This document shows positions 48,673 through 59,257 of a stretch of DNA of 64,000 nucleotides, piece by piece. The stretch lies in assembly GCA_963082975.1 (NCBI GenBank), contig OY720345.1:54976528-55040527 (forward strand). The letters run 5' to 3'. How positions within the stretch are numbered: the stretch's first letter is position 1; each line of letters begins with the position of its first letter. The position numbers and the translations under genes were made by a program. The notes beneath the pieces were generated by a model. It worked only from the letters and a program-made list of their open reading frames with translations, was not told where the DNA came from and did not search any database. This stretch comes from Labia minor (lineage: Eukaryota > Arthropoda > Insecta > Dermaptera > Spongiphoridae).

Positions 48673-50309
48673 TTTATAAATAACATTACACTTTCATCCA
48701 GTGATATTAATTCAATAAAATAAATTTATTAAATGTATCACACAGCGTGAAATTTAATTTTATGTCATTAAACACAAAACCTTTTTATAAGATAATGATT
48801 TAATATAAATAATAAATAATAAGTTTAATATAAATTTTAATAGCTTTATCTATTTGAATATAATATATGTTAATTAATCCAATTCAAATTGACTATATAT
48901 TAAAAAAATAATCATTAATTATAGAAAAGATTCAATGTTCTATTCTATTAAATAAAATATTATTTTAATTAAATTAAAATTACATTTAAAAAAAAATAAA
49001 TTTCTCTCTCTGTCTTGAATTTTTGTTCTAAATATGATTAAAGGCCTTAGGAATGTATAATTTTTGACAGATAATTATAGATTTGAGGGGTGCATTTTTA
49101 ATCGATCAGCCCATAATAATAACTTCAACTCTTTCCACTCATAAATATATTTGACAATTTTGCCTACCAACTCGAAATTGATTTCTATTTCATTTTGACC
49201 AAAAGAGAATATTGTTTAAAAATATAATAAAGAAGGATGCTGTTGATAAATCAAAAGATACTATTTGTTCTTTCATTACACGAATTAAAATTTATTATAC
49301 AATATGAATTCAAAAAGTAATTAGAATTTTCGTTATTATTTTTGAAAGAGTTTTCAGCGATGAGTTTTTTTTTTATCTAATCTATACTATCTATCTGCGA
49401 GTTTAAGGATCTATTCTGTATTTTTGAGAACAAAAAGGTCGTTAGTTTGAAAAATCCTACATGAAATATGCACCATTCTAATTTTCTTTAAACAAGAGCA
49501 GAAATATAAATTTCAGCATTCAAATACATCCATTATTTACAATCAAATTAAAATTACTAAACTTATAGGACTGAAAAACCTTTTCAATAACGTCACCATT
49601 TATTTTTTCCTAAAAACGGAACATTTTTTAATTTTCGATAATAGTTTGAAGAGGCTATGAAGAAAACGTATATTTTTCATTATTTCTGTTTATTATAATG
49701 AAAATAACTGAAAAATATAGTAAATAATATAACAAAAACTTAGTATAATAATATAATAATAAATTTAAAATAAGGGACAAGTTACCTGAACACGGGACGT
49801 ATGGTCACTTTACTTTTCAATCGAATAGTAATATTTTAGAAATAACATTCAATTTGTTGCCAATTTTATTTTATTTTTTATGTAAAGTAAACAGACAAGG
49901 TGTTTAAAATGTTTCTTATTTATAATTAAACAATATATAATATAAACAACTTGTGATATAATATCCTTTTGATATATACAATAATATTGATATTTTTGTT
50001 CATTCGATCCAGCTACAAGAACCACAAAAAAACTTTCAAATGTGACATGTAACACAGGTTTCATGTTAGCATCTGAAAATTAATACCTAGTTATTTCATG
50101 ATATAAATTTATATTGAAATAAAATTAGAATATTCAATCCATATATATATATATATATATATATTAAAGATGATATTATTAAAAGAAATATTATAAATAT
50201 ATATAAAATATCTTTATATTGTCATATTTATTAATTATATGTGTGTGTGTGCTATAATATTATTATTCTATTAATAACTTCTATAGAATAAAATCATATA
50301 AGTATCTTC
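48673..50309. other. AT-rich spacer with one decayed hAT family-1 end
   Basis: At 49779-49809 the sequence GGGACGTATGGTCAC matches the right end of the family-1 hAT MITE (4753, 17300), but I cannot find its partner end or target duplication. (TA)n lies at about 50140-50163. The rest is featureless. Confidence 0.55.
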
Positions 50310-50885
50310 AGACATAGTTAGGGTTATAAAATTGAGAAGGCTGTGATGGGCAGGACACGTGGCTAGAATGGAAGAAGAAAGAATGGTGAAAAATATATTT
50401 GTGAGGAGACCAAGGACGCGGTAGGTGGACAATGTAGGAAGGGACATAAGAGAGATGGGTGAAAATAGGATTTTATACAATTTTTTAATTCCCGACATTC
50501 ACAATATTCCTTCATAAAACCAGGTCCGAACCGACCGACGGTTTGAAATAAATTAAATTAATTTCCAGCTAAAGAAACAATTTCAATAATTTTAATATAT
50601 CTATTAATGTAATAAAAAGAAAAAAAAAGAGAGAAAAAAAAACCACACAGACACACACACAAAGCCCGCTTTTTTATAACGTTTTTTATAAAATTAGTAT
50701 TGGGACGGAACTACCAGATGGCGCGATGTGCTAAAACTTTGTTTCAAAATTTAACCCAGAGTGAGTGCATCTTATAGATAGTCTGTGGGTTGTAGCTCAG
50801 GATAGGGACACTTGGAAAAATGTGGTTGCTGCGGTCAAGAACTTTCCATTTCCGTAGATCCACTAAGATAGATAGATAAATATAG
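50310..50885 (+). pseudogene. RTE-like LINE 3' end (copy E), interrupted
   Basis: The plus strand from 50314 carries the conserved block 'GGGCAGGACACGTGGC', the GRPRTR-type motif region and GAGAGATGGG, as in copies A and B. At about 50471 the match stops and resumes at about 50784 with GGTTGTAGCTCAGG through the LINE end and a (GATA)n tail near 50870-50882. It is 5'-truncated and lacks the GC-rich tail seen after copies B and F. Confidence 0.8.
50472..50783. mobile_element. Unclassified ~310-bp insertion inside LINE copy E
   Basis: This segment splits an otherwise colinear LINE copy. It includes CCAGGTCCGAACCGACC and GGACGGAACTACCAGATGG, GC-rich motifs typical of transposons. I could not identify terminal repeats or a target duplication, so an insertion plus small deletion, or a recombination product, are both possible. 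Confidence 0.45.
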
Positions 50886-51183
50886 AATAAAACTTTAAAC
50901 TCTGAGTAATATTCACATCAATAATCAAGAAGATCAATTTCTCTCTTTTTACTATTCATGCAATTGCCCTAATACATGTATTAGTGTATGTCTCATATTC
51001 CCTTTCCACTTTCAAAATCATTAACATTAAAGTGTTTACTTTAAGATATAATAGAACATGATAATTAATTTCTGCTTTAGTCTTATAATAGACAGATATG
51101 TCTCCCTCAATTGATGAAGAATGCACCTGTGGATCCCTAACAAAAAACTATTAAAATATTAGAGAAAACTTTATAAAGACCAT

Positions 51184-51185
<2 letters not shown>

Positions 51186-51221
<36 letters not shown>
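51186..51221. repeat. (TA)n microsatellite
   Basis: About 18 TA units immediately next to a mariner-like end. Confidence 0.95.
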
Positions 51222-51226
<5 letters not shown>

Positions 51227-51490
51227 ATGGGTTGGTCACTAATTAATTGCTTATTTCACTCACGGATAGCTTTAGTTAAATTTTTAGGTTTGCTGCCGTA
51301 ATCGAAATGTCAAACCCATTTTGTTATTTTATAGTTGGTACTTCAACTGTCAATCAGTTGAAAATTTTTTTGATCGGTTGTGTAGTTTTTTTGGCATCTT
51401 TGAAAAATGGAAAATCAAAGCGAACATTTTCGTCATATTTTGCTTTTTTATTTCCGGAAAGGAAAATGGGCAATATATTACACAGAATGA
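51227..51490 (+). pseudogene. mariner 5' end and transposase N-terminus
   Basis: It begins with GGGTTGGTCACTAATTAATT, resembling a mariner terminal repeat, followed by a ~160-bp leader. From the ATG at 51407 it reads MENQSEHFRHILLFYFRKGK, the typical start of a mauritiana/cecropia-type mariner transposase, before a frameshift and stop at about 51490. The rest of the helix-turn-helix domain and the catalytic core are missing. It is a different lineage from the copy at 11351-11857. Confidence 0.75.
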
Positions 51491-51989
51491 TATTATTTTT
51501 ATAGTCATGAGGGCGATGTTGTCGGGTAATTAAAGCCCATTCCTATTGCCCATCAAAAGCGCCCCCATGGTGATGACATTTTTCTCTACCACTTTCTAAA
51601 GAAATAGTAAATATAATTAAAATATATTAAAGATATCTTAAACAAGAAAGAATTCTATTCAATAACATTGAATAAATTTAAAGGAAAAAAAGCAAGTTTA
51701 ATTAGAATAAATTATTTGAAAAGAAATGGATGATAAATTTATGTTAAAAAATACTAAAAAAAGTTTTTTTCATCGAAGTTAGCAAATGAATAGAAACGAT
51801 ATCATCTTTCTTTTTTACTCGATGTGAAATAGAATATTAATTAAATTATATTAAAACGATAGAAAAATGATTTATTTTTTAAAAAATAAAACTTACTTAT
51901 CAATGAATAATTTATTAAATAAATATCATCTTTATCAGAACAGAAACATAAAGATGAAATAATCTAAAATCTAAATAATAATTTATGGA

Positions 51990-52410
51990 ATTTTACTTAT
52001 ACACTTCGTCTAACGTTTCTCTAATTTTTTATCCCTTCCAAAAAATAAGATTTGTCGAGGACATTAAAATACATATTTTTTTGAGATTATTTCATCGTTG
52101 GATTCAAATCCTTTCCCCCCAGCCATTTCTTCAAGTTAGAAAACAACAGTCACTCGGGCTAAATCCGGAGAATAGGGCGGATGAGGAAGCAATTCGCATC
52201 CCAATTCATGGATTTTCATGGAAATTCACTAATTTCTTATATCTTCTCAAATCACGAGGTAGTCTGCTATTAATGGATGGCAAACAAAAATTAAAAGGCT
52301 GGTTCAAATTTCAGACAGTTGGTAGCTGATAGTTGTCTGCTGTCAAGGCATTGTTGCAATTTCATTTAAAAGAAGGGAAATTCAAAAAGTTACAACAAAA
52401 TTTGAGGGTC
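51990..52410 (-). mobile_element. Decayed copy of the internally deleted mariner MITE
   Basis: The minus strand aligns along its length with 13890-14340: the same 5' leader (AAATTGCAACAATGC), the same junction into CATCCATTAATAGCAG, then ELLPHPPYSPDL, and the same C-terminal coding remnant. The terminal repeats are largely gone. Sharing the internal deletion point with 13881-14366 shows that both came from one deleted ancestor. A plus-strand frame across it is antisense and not a gene. Confidence 0.75.
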
Positions 52411-52734
52411 TTAAGAAAAATAAATTGACTTTAGACAACAATGACTAAATTTCCAAAAAAACAAATTGCTATAATAAATTTTTCCAACGATTTAAATAAT
52501 TAAATAACTATTTCTGAAATAAATTGCTTAATTAAGAAATATTCAATATTTTTTTTCTGTCTTAATCTTATTAATCTCTAGAGTATATTTTATTTTTTTT
52601 ATTTTATTCTATAAACCACATAATAATAATTTTTAATTTCTATATTAATTGCTTAAGATTCTTTTTTGTTCTATTATGTGATTTAGATTCATTTCAATGG
52701 TTGGTTAATAAGAGTTACCAACTCTGACATTACC

Positions 52735-52967
52735 ATGGATAGGATTAAAAGCAACGTGCAGTGTATAGCGAACGAACGGATGAAAGTTTATTGCCTGAAG
52801 AGCGTAGGCGACGACGTCGACGACTTAGCTTGTATTTATTTGAAAGGCGGGATTTGAAAGACTTAAAACGAGACAGCAAAGTCTTAGAGATTTTCTACAA
52901 TTTGACGATGTCGAAAACGACGACGGCATCGTCAACGATGATGATGATGATGATGATGATGATGTGA
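52735..52967. other. GC-richer block with Arg-rich frame and (GAT)n repeat
   Basis: A plus-strand frame contains EERRRRRRRLSLYL, while another frame gives an Asp run from a (GAT)n repeat at about 52936-52967. Neither matches a family I know. Compositionally it differs from its flanks and could be a fragment of a transposon protein or an untranslated exon. Confidence 0.35.
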
Positions 52968-53608
52968 TACCCCCTAACTCGTTCATCTGTTCCAAAGCAA
53001 TTTAAATACGAATGCCGTTGATATAGGATGAAAAGGATCTTACTATCACTGAGTGATAGTCAATCCTTCACTACCTAACACTTTATAAACATTCAAATAT
53101 GCACATCTTTTGACTTTCTGCTTGAAAGTGAAATATATATATATATATATATATAAGATTTTGTTGATTTTGTTAAAATTATTAGAAATGGAATGAAAAG
53201 GAAGAAAAATAATGATTATATCTTTTATAATTATTAAAAAAAAATTCAAAGGAAAAAGTACATCAATATATCGTATAAAAAACATATTTTCAATTATAAT
53301 ATGCTAATTAATAGCAGGAAAATATTTGTGAGTAAATAAAAGTATAATTATTTAATTATATATATATATAACAGGGACGATTCTTTTTTTTTTTCTTTAA
53401 TTTATATAAAAATATATAAGTACATATATGTATAAGAAAAAAGAAAAATATTCAAAGATTATTTTATTGCAATATTTTAATGATTTTAGGAACCCTGAAC
53501 TCAGTGCCTTTAAAGTGGAGAGTTTTTTTGTGTGAGATGCATACTCCTCAGATATAAATAACAATATAAATTTATAATAAATCTTTATTTTTAAGGGAAT
53601 TTTGTAAA

Positions 53609-53733
53609 TAAAACCACATAGTGATATTTTATTGTAAATTTATTCAAAAAATATACAAAAAATACACAACGTTTCGATTGCTCCTTCTGCAATCGTTATC
53701 AAGCAACTTCACTGTCCGAGCATCCAAGGCCGA
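53609..53733 (-). repeat. Penelope-like terminal segment
   Basis: The minus strand reads TTGATAACGATTGC, a 7-nt loop, then GCAATCGAAACGTTG, followed by an AT-rich tail with TTTGAATAAATTTACAATAA. It matches one arm of the fold-back repeat at 60908-61135. A 7-bp stem flanked by TTGATAA and GAAACG recalls the hammerhead-like segments in Penelope-like element ends. It abuts the Tc1 element at 53741. Confidence 0.5.
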
Positions 53734-54011
53734 CAGTATACAGTATCGAACAGATTAATTGAAACAAAAACATTTTCTTGCATTTTTGCACTTTGTCGCC
53801 CTTGTTACTATTTGTAATGGCAATACTGTGGTTATTTTTATTTTTGACACAATGTAACAAGCATTGCTCAGTGTGTAACACGTGTTTTAATATCGGTTGG
53901 GTGATTTTTTCTTATTTTTTGTTATTTTAAATAAAAGTTGTTAAATTTCAGCATTTTTCCCTTACCTACAAAGATGGATGTATCGATGAATAAACGAGTA
54001 ATGATCGTGAC

Positions 54012-54281
54012 ATGGCTACAGTCAATTGGATCTTCAATCGCCATAAGGGGTCAGGGAATATCTCAGTGAAGACAAAGAGGAAATGTCGCGCAAAAAGAAC
54101 GACAAATGAACGAGATGACCAGCGATTACTGAATTCTAGCCCAAATGATTACTGTAAAACTGCAGTAGACCTTCCTCGAGAATTGGCTGAAACTGGTGTC
54201 CACATAACTCACATGATTGTTCGTCAAAGACTTCTTAAAGGGAAAAGACCAGCAAAGAAACCTGACAAGAAACATCTTTAA
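54012..54281 (+). pseudogene. Tc1-type transposase, DNA-binding region
   Basis: This frame carries the second helix-turn-helix of Tc1 transposases: NRHKGSGNISVKT, TTNERDDQRLL, and LPRELAETGVHIT followed by VRQRLLKGKRPAKKP. Transposase coding continues out of frame (RLAWAKKYE, SLHRARPI) to 54436. After the MITE another shifted frame gives GPVACMTGMINSEKYQSIL and VERMIPELKKG until about 54895. The last catalytic residue region is missing. Frame breaks make it non-functional. Confidence 0.88.
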
Positions 54282-54444
54282 ACAATGCCAAAAGACTTGC
54301 ATGGGCCAAAAAATATGAAAATTAGATAGCTGAAGATTGAAGAGTCTTGGTTTCTTAAGAGAGTCACTTCATCGTGCAAGGCCAATAATTTCGGTTCATT
54401 CGAAGGGGAAAAGAAAAACTGAGCTCGTCACTCGTCATCTAAAC

Positions 54445-54741
54445 CAGCTGATCTTAAACTGTGGGTCGCAACCCCCAGGGGGTCGCGAGACTACTGAAAG
54501 GGGTGGCAAAGATCTGATACTTTTGAATCATTATAAATAAAATTTTAAAATTATTAAATTATATATATGTGAAATTAATGGGTATGTATTCTTTAATCCT
54601 TATTTTATTTACATTGTAAAATAGTGCGATATTACATCTACATCTACGGTTAATATGTATTTCATTATATGGAGGAGGGGGTCGTTTAAAATTTCCTAAG
54701 CTTGAAGGGGGTCGCTATATAAAAAAGTTTAAGAAGACCTG
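54445..54741. mobile_element. hAT-type MITE, family 4, 297 bp, inside the Tc1
   Basis: It begins CAGCTGATCTTAAACTGTGG and ends AAAGTTTAAGAAGACCTG, the CAG...CTG form with inverted TCTTAAACT. GGGTCGC motifs sit near both ends. The flanking direct repeat ATCTAAAC (54437-54444 and 54742-54749) is perfect. It interrupts the Tc1 transposase between coherent coding stretches, so it is the younger insertion. Confidence 0.9.
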
Positions 54742-55297
54742 ATCTAAACCACCAAACACCCCCTTAAAAATGTTCTGAGGGTGTTTCTCAAATTATAGTC
54801 TAGGGCCTGTTGCATGTATGACAGGTATGATAAATAGTGAAAAGTACCAGTCCATATTGGTAGAAAGAATGATACCAGAATTGAAAAAGGGAGGTCACTT
54901 AAAATGTTAATCGTAATAATTTGTTTCTATTATTGAAATGGATGATAAATAAAAAATTTTATACAAATTTTCATCTTGTTTCAATTAATCTGTTCGATAC
55001 TGTATATGTATTTCACAAAAAAAAACTGAGTCCAGCCGGCACTGGACGCTCGAACATTGCAGTCGCTTAAAATATCTACATAGTGTGTTTGCAAGCGTTC
55101 TGCAGTCACCATTGTTATTATGCAATGCATAAAGTTGTTTTTTAATGTTGTCGGCTTGGAATTTCTCATTTATAAAGAAAACGGGTATTTATGTTTAAAA
55201 AAAATATTAATTAGGCATATTAAATTTATATTTTCCCGGCTTACTTAATTTGGTATTAAGTATTCCATTTTGTTATGTTTTTTCAGCTTCAAATTAA

Positions 55298-55474
55298 TTA
55301 TTCCCAATATGAAAGTGTTTATTCCCAATTTGAAAGTGTTTAAGCTCAATTTGAAATTATTCCCAATAAGAAAGTGTTTATTCCCAATTTTTTAGTGTTT
55401 AATCCCAATTTGAAAATGTTTATTCCCAATTTGAAAGTGTTTATTCCCAATTTGAAAATGTTTAGTCCCAATTA
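55298..55474. repeat. 22-bp minisatellite, about eight units
   Basis: The unit is close to TTATTCCCAATTTGAAAGTG plus TT, with substitutions and one truncated unit. It lies 300 bp past the Tc1 element and has no coding function. Confidence 0.92.
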
Positions 55475-55834
55475 GAAGTTGAAAAGGTATATATGTGATT
55501 TTATTTACAAAACTCCCTTATAAATAAAAACAACCACCAAAACTTTAACAATTTAATATCTTAATAAAAATTAAATAAAAATAATTAAAATAAATCTTTA
55601 TATTTATTAACATGTCATCTTTCAATATCATTAAGCATGATATGAAAATTAATTTTATTCCATAAAATATATATTTTCCAGGAATAAAACTTAATTTTGA
55701 TATTTTATTTATTTTTAATAATTAGGGATAAATAATTACATATTATTTTATTATAATAAAATAAAATTATAAAATTATAAATAGAATATATATATATGTA
55801 TATGTATTTCACAAAAAAAATTTCTTCTAAATAA

Positions 55835-55985
55835 GCTCTCTTGAAAATGGCACCAAAATTGGCACCGAAACGTCGAGACCCAAATCTTCTGATCTAACCT
55901 GAAGATAACCCGGAAATAATTTCTAAAAATAAAAAAAAATGTTTTTTCAGCAACCTAAACGAACAAATATATATATATTTAAATA
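55835..55985 (+). repeat. Penelope-like terminal fragment
   Basis: CTTGAAAATGGCACC, then GGCACCGAAACGTCGAGACC, then ATAACCCGGAAATAATTT and AAACGAACAAATATATA. The first part has the TTGAWRA-stem-GAAACGT layout; the second part recurs at 12164-12225. Assignment is by layout only. Confidence 0.45.
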
Positions 55986-56939
55986 TATACTTAGTTTAAT
56001 GGAAGAACTATAAAGAAGTTATTTAAAAAAAGTGGACATATCTCAAGGGAATGAGAGACTGAGAGAAAAGGCATTCAAGGCAAAGGAGATGGCCATCTTC
56101 AATTAGATAATGAGAAACCAGAAGGTGAGATGAATAGAGCTAATGAAACAAGGGTGGAAAAACAAACATTTCTACTGAAATGATTTTTACCTTTTAATCT
56201 TTTTTTTCACTAATATGTACTCGTATTACCCTTCTTTTCTTTCTATTTATCAAGATGATACGCATTTTCAAATATTTTCATCAATATCCCTACTCCAACT
56301 TCTTTTTAGTAGGTAACTTGAAAAGATTATTGTTAATGATGGTGTATAATTTAATTAAAGATTACAGTTCCCCTTCATAAGATACCCTTAGACAAAATAA
56401 CGCATTGTTTATTATTGTAAAGAACACCGACTTTAGATCAATTAATTAGTTAATTTTACGGTCTGATTTAATTCACAGAAGGGGAGAAAAAGGAAAATAA
56501 ACTTCTTGACCTTTTTGTTTGAAATAAAGCATGTTGGTATAATTTTTGATAAAAAGGAAAATAATATAGGGAGACGAAAATAATGTTGTTTCTTAACATG
56601 CCATTATTTGATTGTCATTTTCTGCTCATCCGATCGATTCTACACTTTTTAAGTGGAAAAATTTGGATAATATCCAAAATATCAATAGAAGATATATATT
56701 CTATTCAAAAACCAATTGATCTTTATTGATTCGGCATTGAAAATTTTTACACTAGAAAGGTTGGAAATGATGAGGATGTAATATCATTAATTAAAAATAA
56801 ATTATTTTATAAATTTGAAAAGTCATTACTTTCGGATAACAATAATAATATTAATAATTGAGGAACACGATTCAATTCGAATTCTACCCATAATTAGAAA
56901 TTTCGTACTGAAATGACAGTTCAATAATAAACCAAAAAG

Positions 56940-57465
56940 TTCAACCCAAAATGTCCAAACCAAAAAGTTCAAAGAGTAAATGTCCAAGCCAAAAAGTACA
57001 AAATAATTTTATTTTAAAAATTTTATTCAAAATTTCAGAACATTAAAAGTTAATTTTATATGGCATTAGTGCTATTCAAGTTATGGCTTATCGCTTTAAT
57101 ATATTCATATTCTCGAAAAAGTGGAGAAATTACTTAAGTAATATTTTAAATTATCACTAAAAGAAAATAAACCTAACTGCAAACCGAAAACTTGAAAAAA
57201 TGACCTAAGTAATATAACTGATCTTTATCTAAACAGAAATAAACCAAATTAAAAACATAAAAAGTGAGAAATGACTTTAGTATGAATTTCACTTTTTTTT
57301 AAAAAAAATAAACCGAACTGTAAACCGAAAAAGTGTTAAAATAACTTAATAATAACTTAACCTAAAATAGATATTTTTAAATAGTTCTAAAAATAATAGA
57401 TTTTTCTAAAAATATTTGTGGATCTAATAGATTTTGACTTTTTGGTTTGGACTTTATGTCCTCCT
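56940..57465. repeat. ~70-bp tandem repeat bounded by inverted repeats
   Basis: Inverted motifs GTCCAAACCAAAAAGT (about 56950) and ACTTTTTGGTTTGGAC (about 57438) bracket three ~70-bp imperfect tandem units containing AAATAAACC and AAACCGAAAA (near 57166, 57236 and 57307). No coding. It may be a MITE or a satellite block. Confidence 0.6.
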
Positions 57466-58839
57466 AATAATTGAAATAATAATATATTGATATTTTTTGT
57501 AATTTATAATAATTAATATTCAAAATTTTCTATTCAATTATTATTTTGTTAAAAATTTACAAATTACTAGAAAACTTATTAGTCAATTTATTTGTTATTT
57601 TTTAAATATCATGAATTTTTAATAAAATTGTAGTTTTAATGATGACATATAATTTAATTAAAGATTTCTGTTCTTAAGATTCCTAAAGCAAAATAAGCCC
57701 ATATTTTCATAAGATTTTAATAGGTAATTAAAATATAGACGAACTTGATAAATTACTGTAAAATATTCGTTTTTATGCTTTTTAAAATAGATTTTGATAA
57801 AATCTAAAACGCAGATTCAAATCGAGGTGTAGATAAATTCTGTGGGGGAAATTTAGAGTAATGAGTTTATCCATTACTTAAAATTGGCTCACACTGACGC
57901 ACATAAGTGACATTTACAAATTTTATTTCACTGATATAACTTTTGATATATACCTAAATATTAATTAAGATAGAAGAAATAATTTACTGATTTTTTTTTG
58001 CTTAATCAATTTTTTCATTATTTCATTTATTGATTGATTTGAAAATTTGATTTGAAATTTAGTAAATCGAAAACAAAATTTAAATTGGAACTTGTACATA
58101 AAGAAAGAAAGAGAGAAAGAGATCAAAAGAAAAGCTGAAACGAGATTTTTCTCTCCCATTCCCAAAGGTAGAGAGAGAAATCTATCTTTCTATCATATCT
58201 GTCTGTCCAGTATAGAAAAAAAAGAAAAGCCCAACAGGCAAAAGAACACTAGCAATGGGATCGAGATGGAAACCAATAGACACGTTTAATATTCCATCTC
58301 TTTTTTTTTGTCTCTGTCTCGTTTGTTGAGCACTAGAAAAGCATTGACTTTAATCAAAAAGTTCATATATATTTATATATATAAAACAACACAACAACAA
58401 AACTTATTATCAGATCTGAAAAGAAGAAAAATATGAAATGGGTGGGGGAAGAGAGAGAAAGAAAGCATATGTGTGTAGATGGGCATCGGAGAAAAATATT
58501 AAAGAAAAAAAAAATAAAAGATTGTATTTCCAATTTATAGAAAAATATAAAAAAAAACTGATAATATCTTCTGAAATTTGTGAATAAAATGTAGGTATAT
58601 ATTTTAATTTAAACTTTGAGAAAAAAATGATTAAAATCAATTCTTGTTAAATTATTATTTTTATTATTATTATAAGAACCTTTTTATATTAAATTTGAAC
58701 TTTAAAATTTAGCCAGAGTGAGACCCTAAGGTTACTTCAATAGTCAAAAAATCACAAGATAAATTGAAAAAGACATTTAAGATTTTTATTTTCTTTTATT
58801 GTATCCAAACTTTAAAATTAAAAATGTGTTTTTAAAATT
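57466..58839. other. AT-rich spacer
   Basis: Purine-rich patches at about 58100-58190 and 58440-58470. No motif, transposon end or gene is recognised. Confidence 0.6.
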
Positions 58840-59257
58840 AATAAACTTGATCTTTAGTTTAATTGATAACACTTTGTTTATTATTAATAGAAAATAATTG
58901 GGTGAATCCATTCAAGGTTGATTAAGGAAGAGGTAAAGTTGAATTCATTTAGATTAAAATAAAATATTATGTTATAATAAAAATTACATTTATTGAAATG
59001 TTAAAGAACGTTATTATTAATTTAAAGTGATATTTACAGAAATTAATAATTAAAGAAATTAATAGCATTAATATATCAAATTTTATTTAGCAATTGCATA
59101 TTTTAAAGGGTCGACCAATAAGCTTACTCGTAATCAGTATTCCCTCTAAGCTGTGCGCGTGTGCGCGCGCACACTAGTTTTAAACATAAGCGCACATGAA
59201 AATTATTCGCGCGGACAAAAAATTTACTACTATTCTTGTACTTTCTTTTTTTATATA

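Larger units (their letters stand above)
53741..55002 (+). mobile_element. Tc1-like transposon, both ends present, degenerate
   Basis: The left end is CAGTATCGAACAGATTAATT and the right end is its inverted copy AATTAATCTGTTCGATACTG. TA flanks lie at 53739-53740 and 55003-55004. Inside are two separated stretches of Tc1 transposase coding. Without the hAT MITE (54445-54741 plus 8 bp) the element is about 960 bp, shorter than the usual 1.3 kb or so for Tc1, so part of the catalytic domain is deleted. The near-perfect ends could still be mobilised in trans. Confidence 0.9.

Noticed and set aside
51985-52329. 114-codon plus-strand frame
   Set aside because: It is antisense to the decayed mariner MITE, whose minus strand aligns with 13881-14366.
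52761-52967. Arg-rich and Met-run frame as a gene
   Set aside because: The Met run is one frame of a (GAT)n repeat and the start would not be ATG; no family match.
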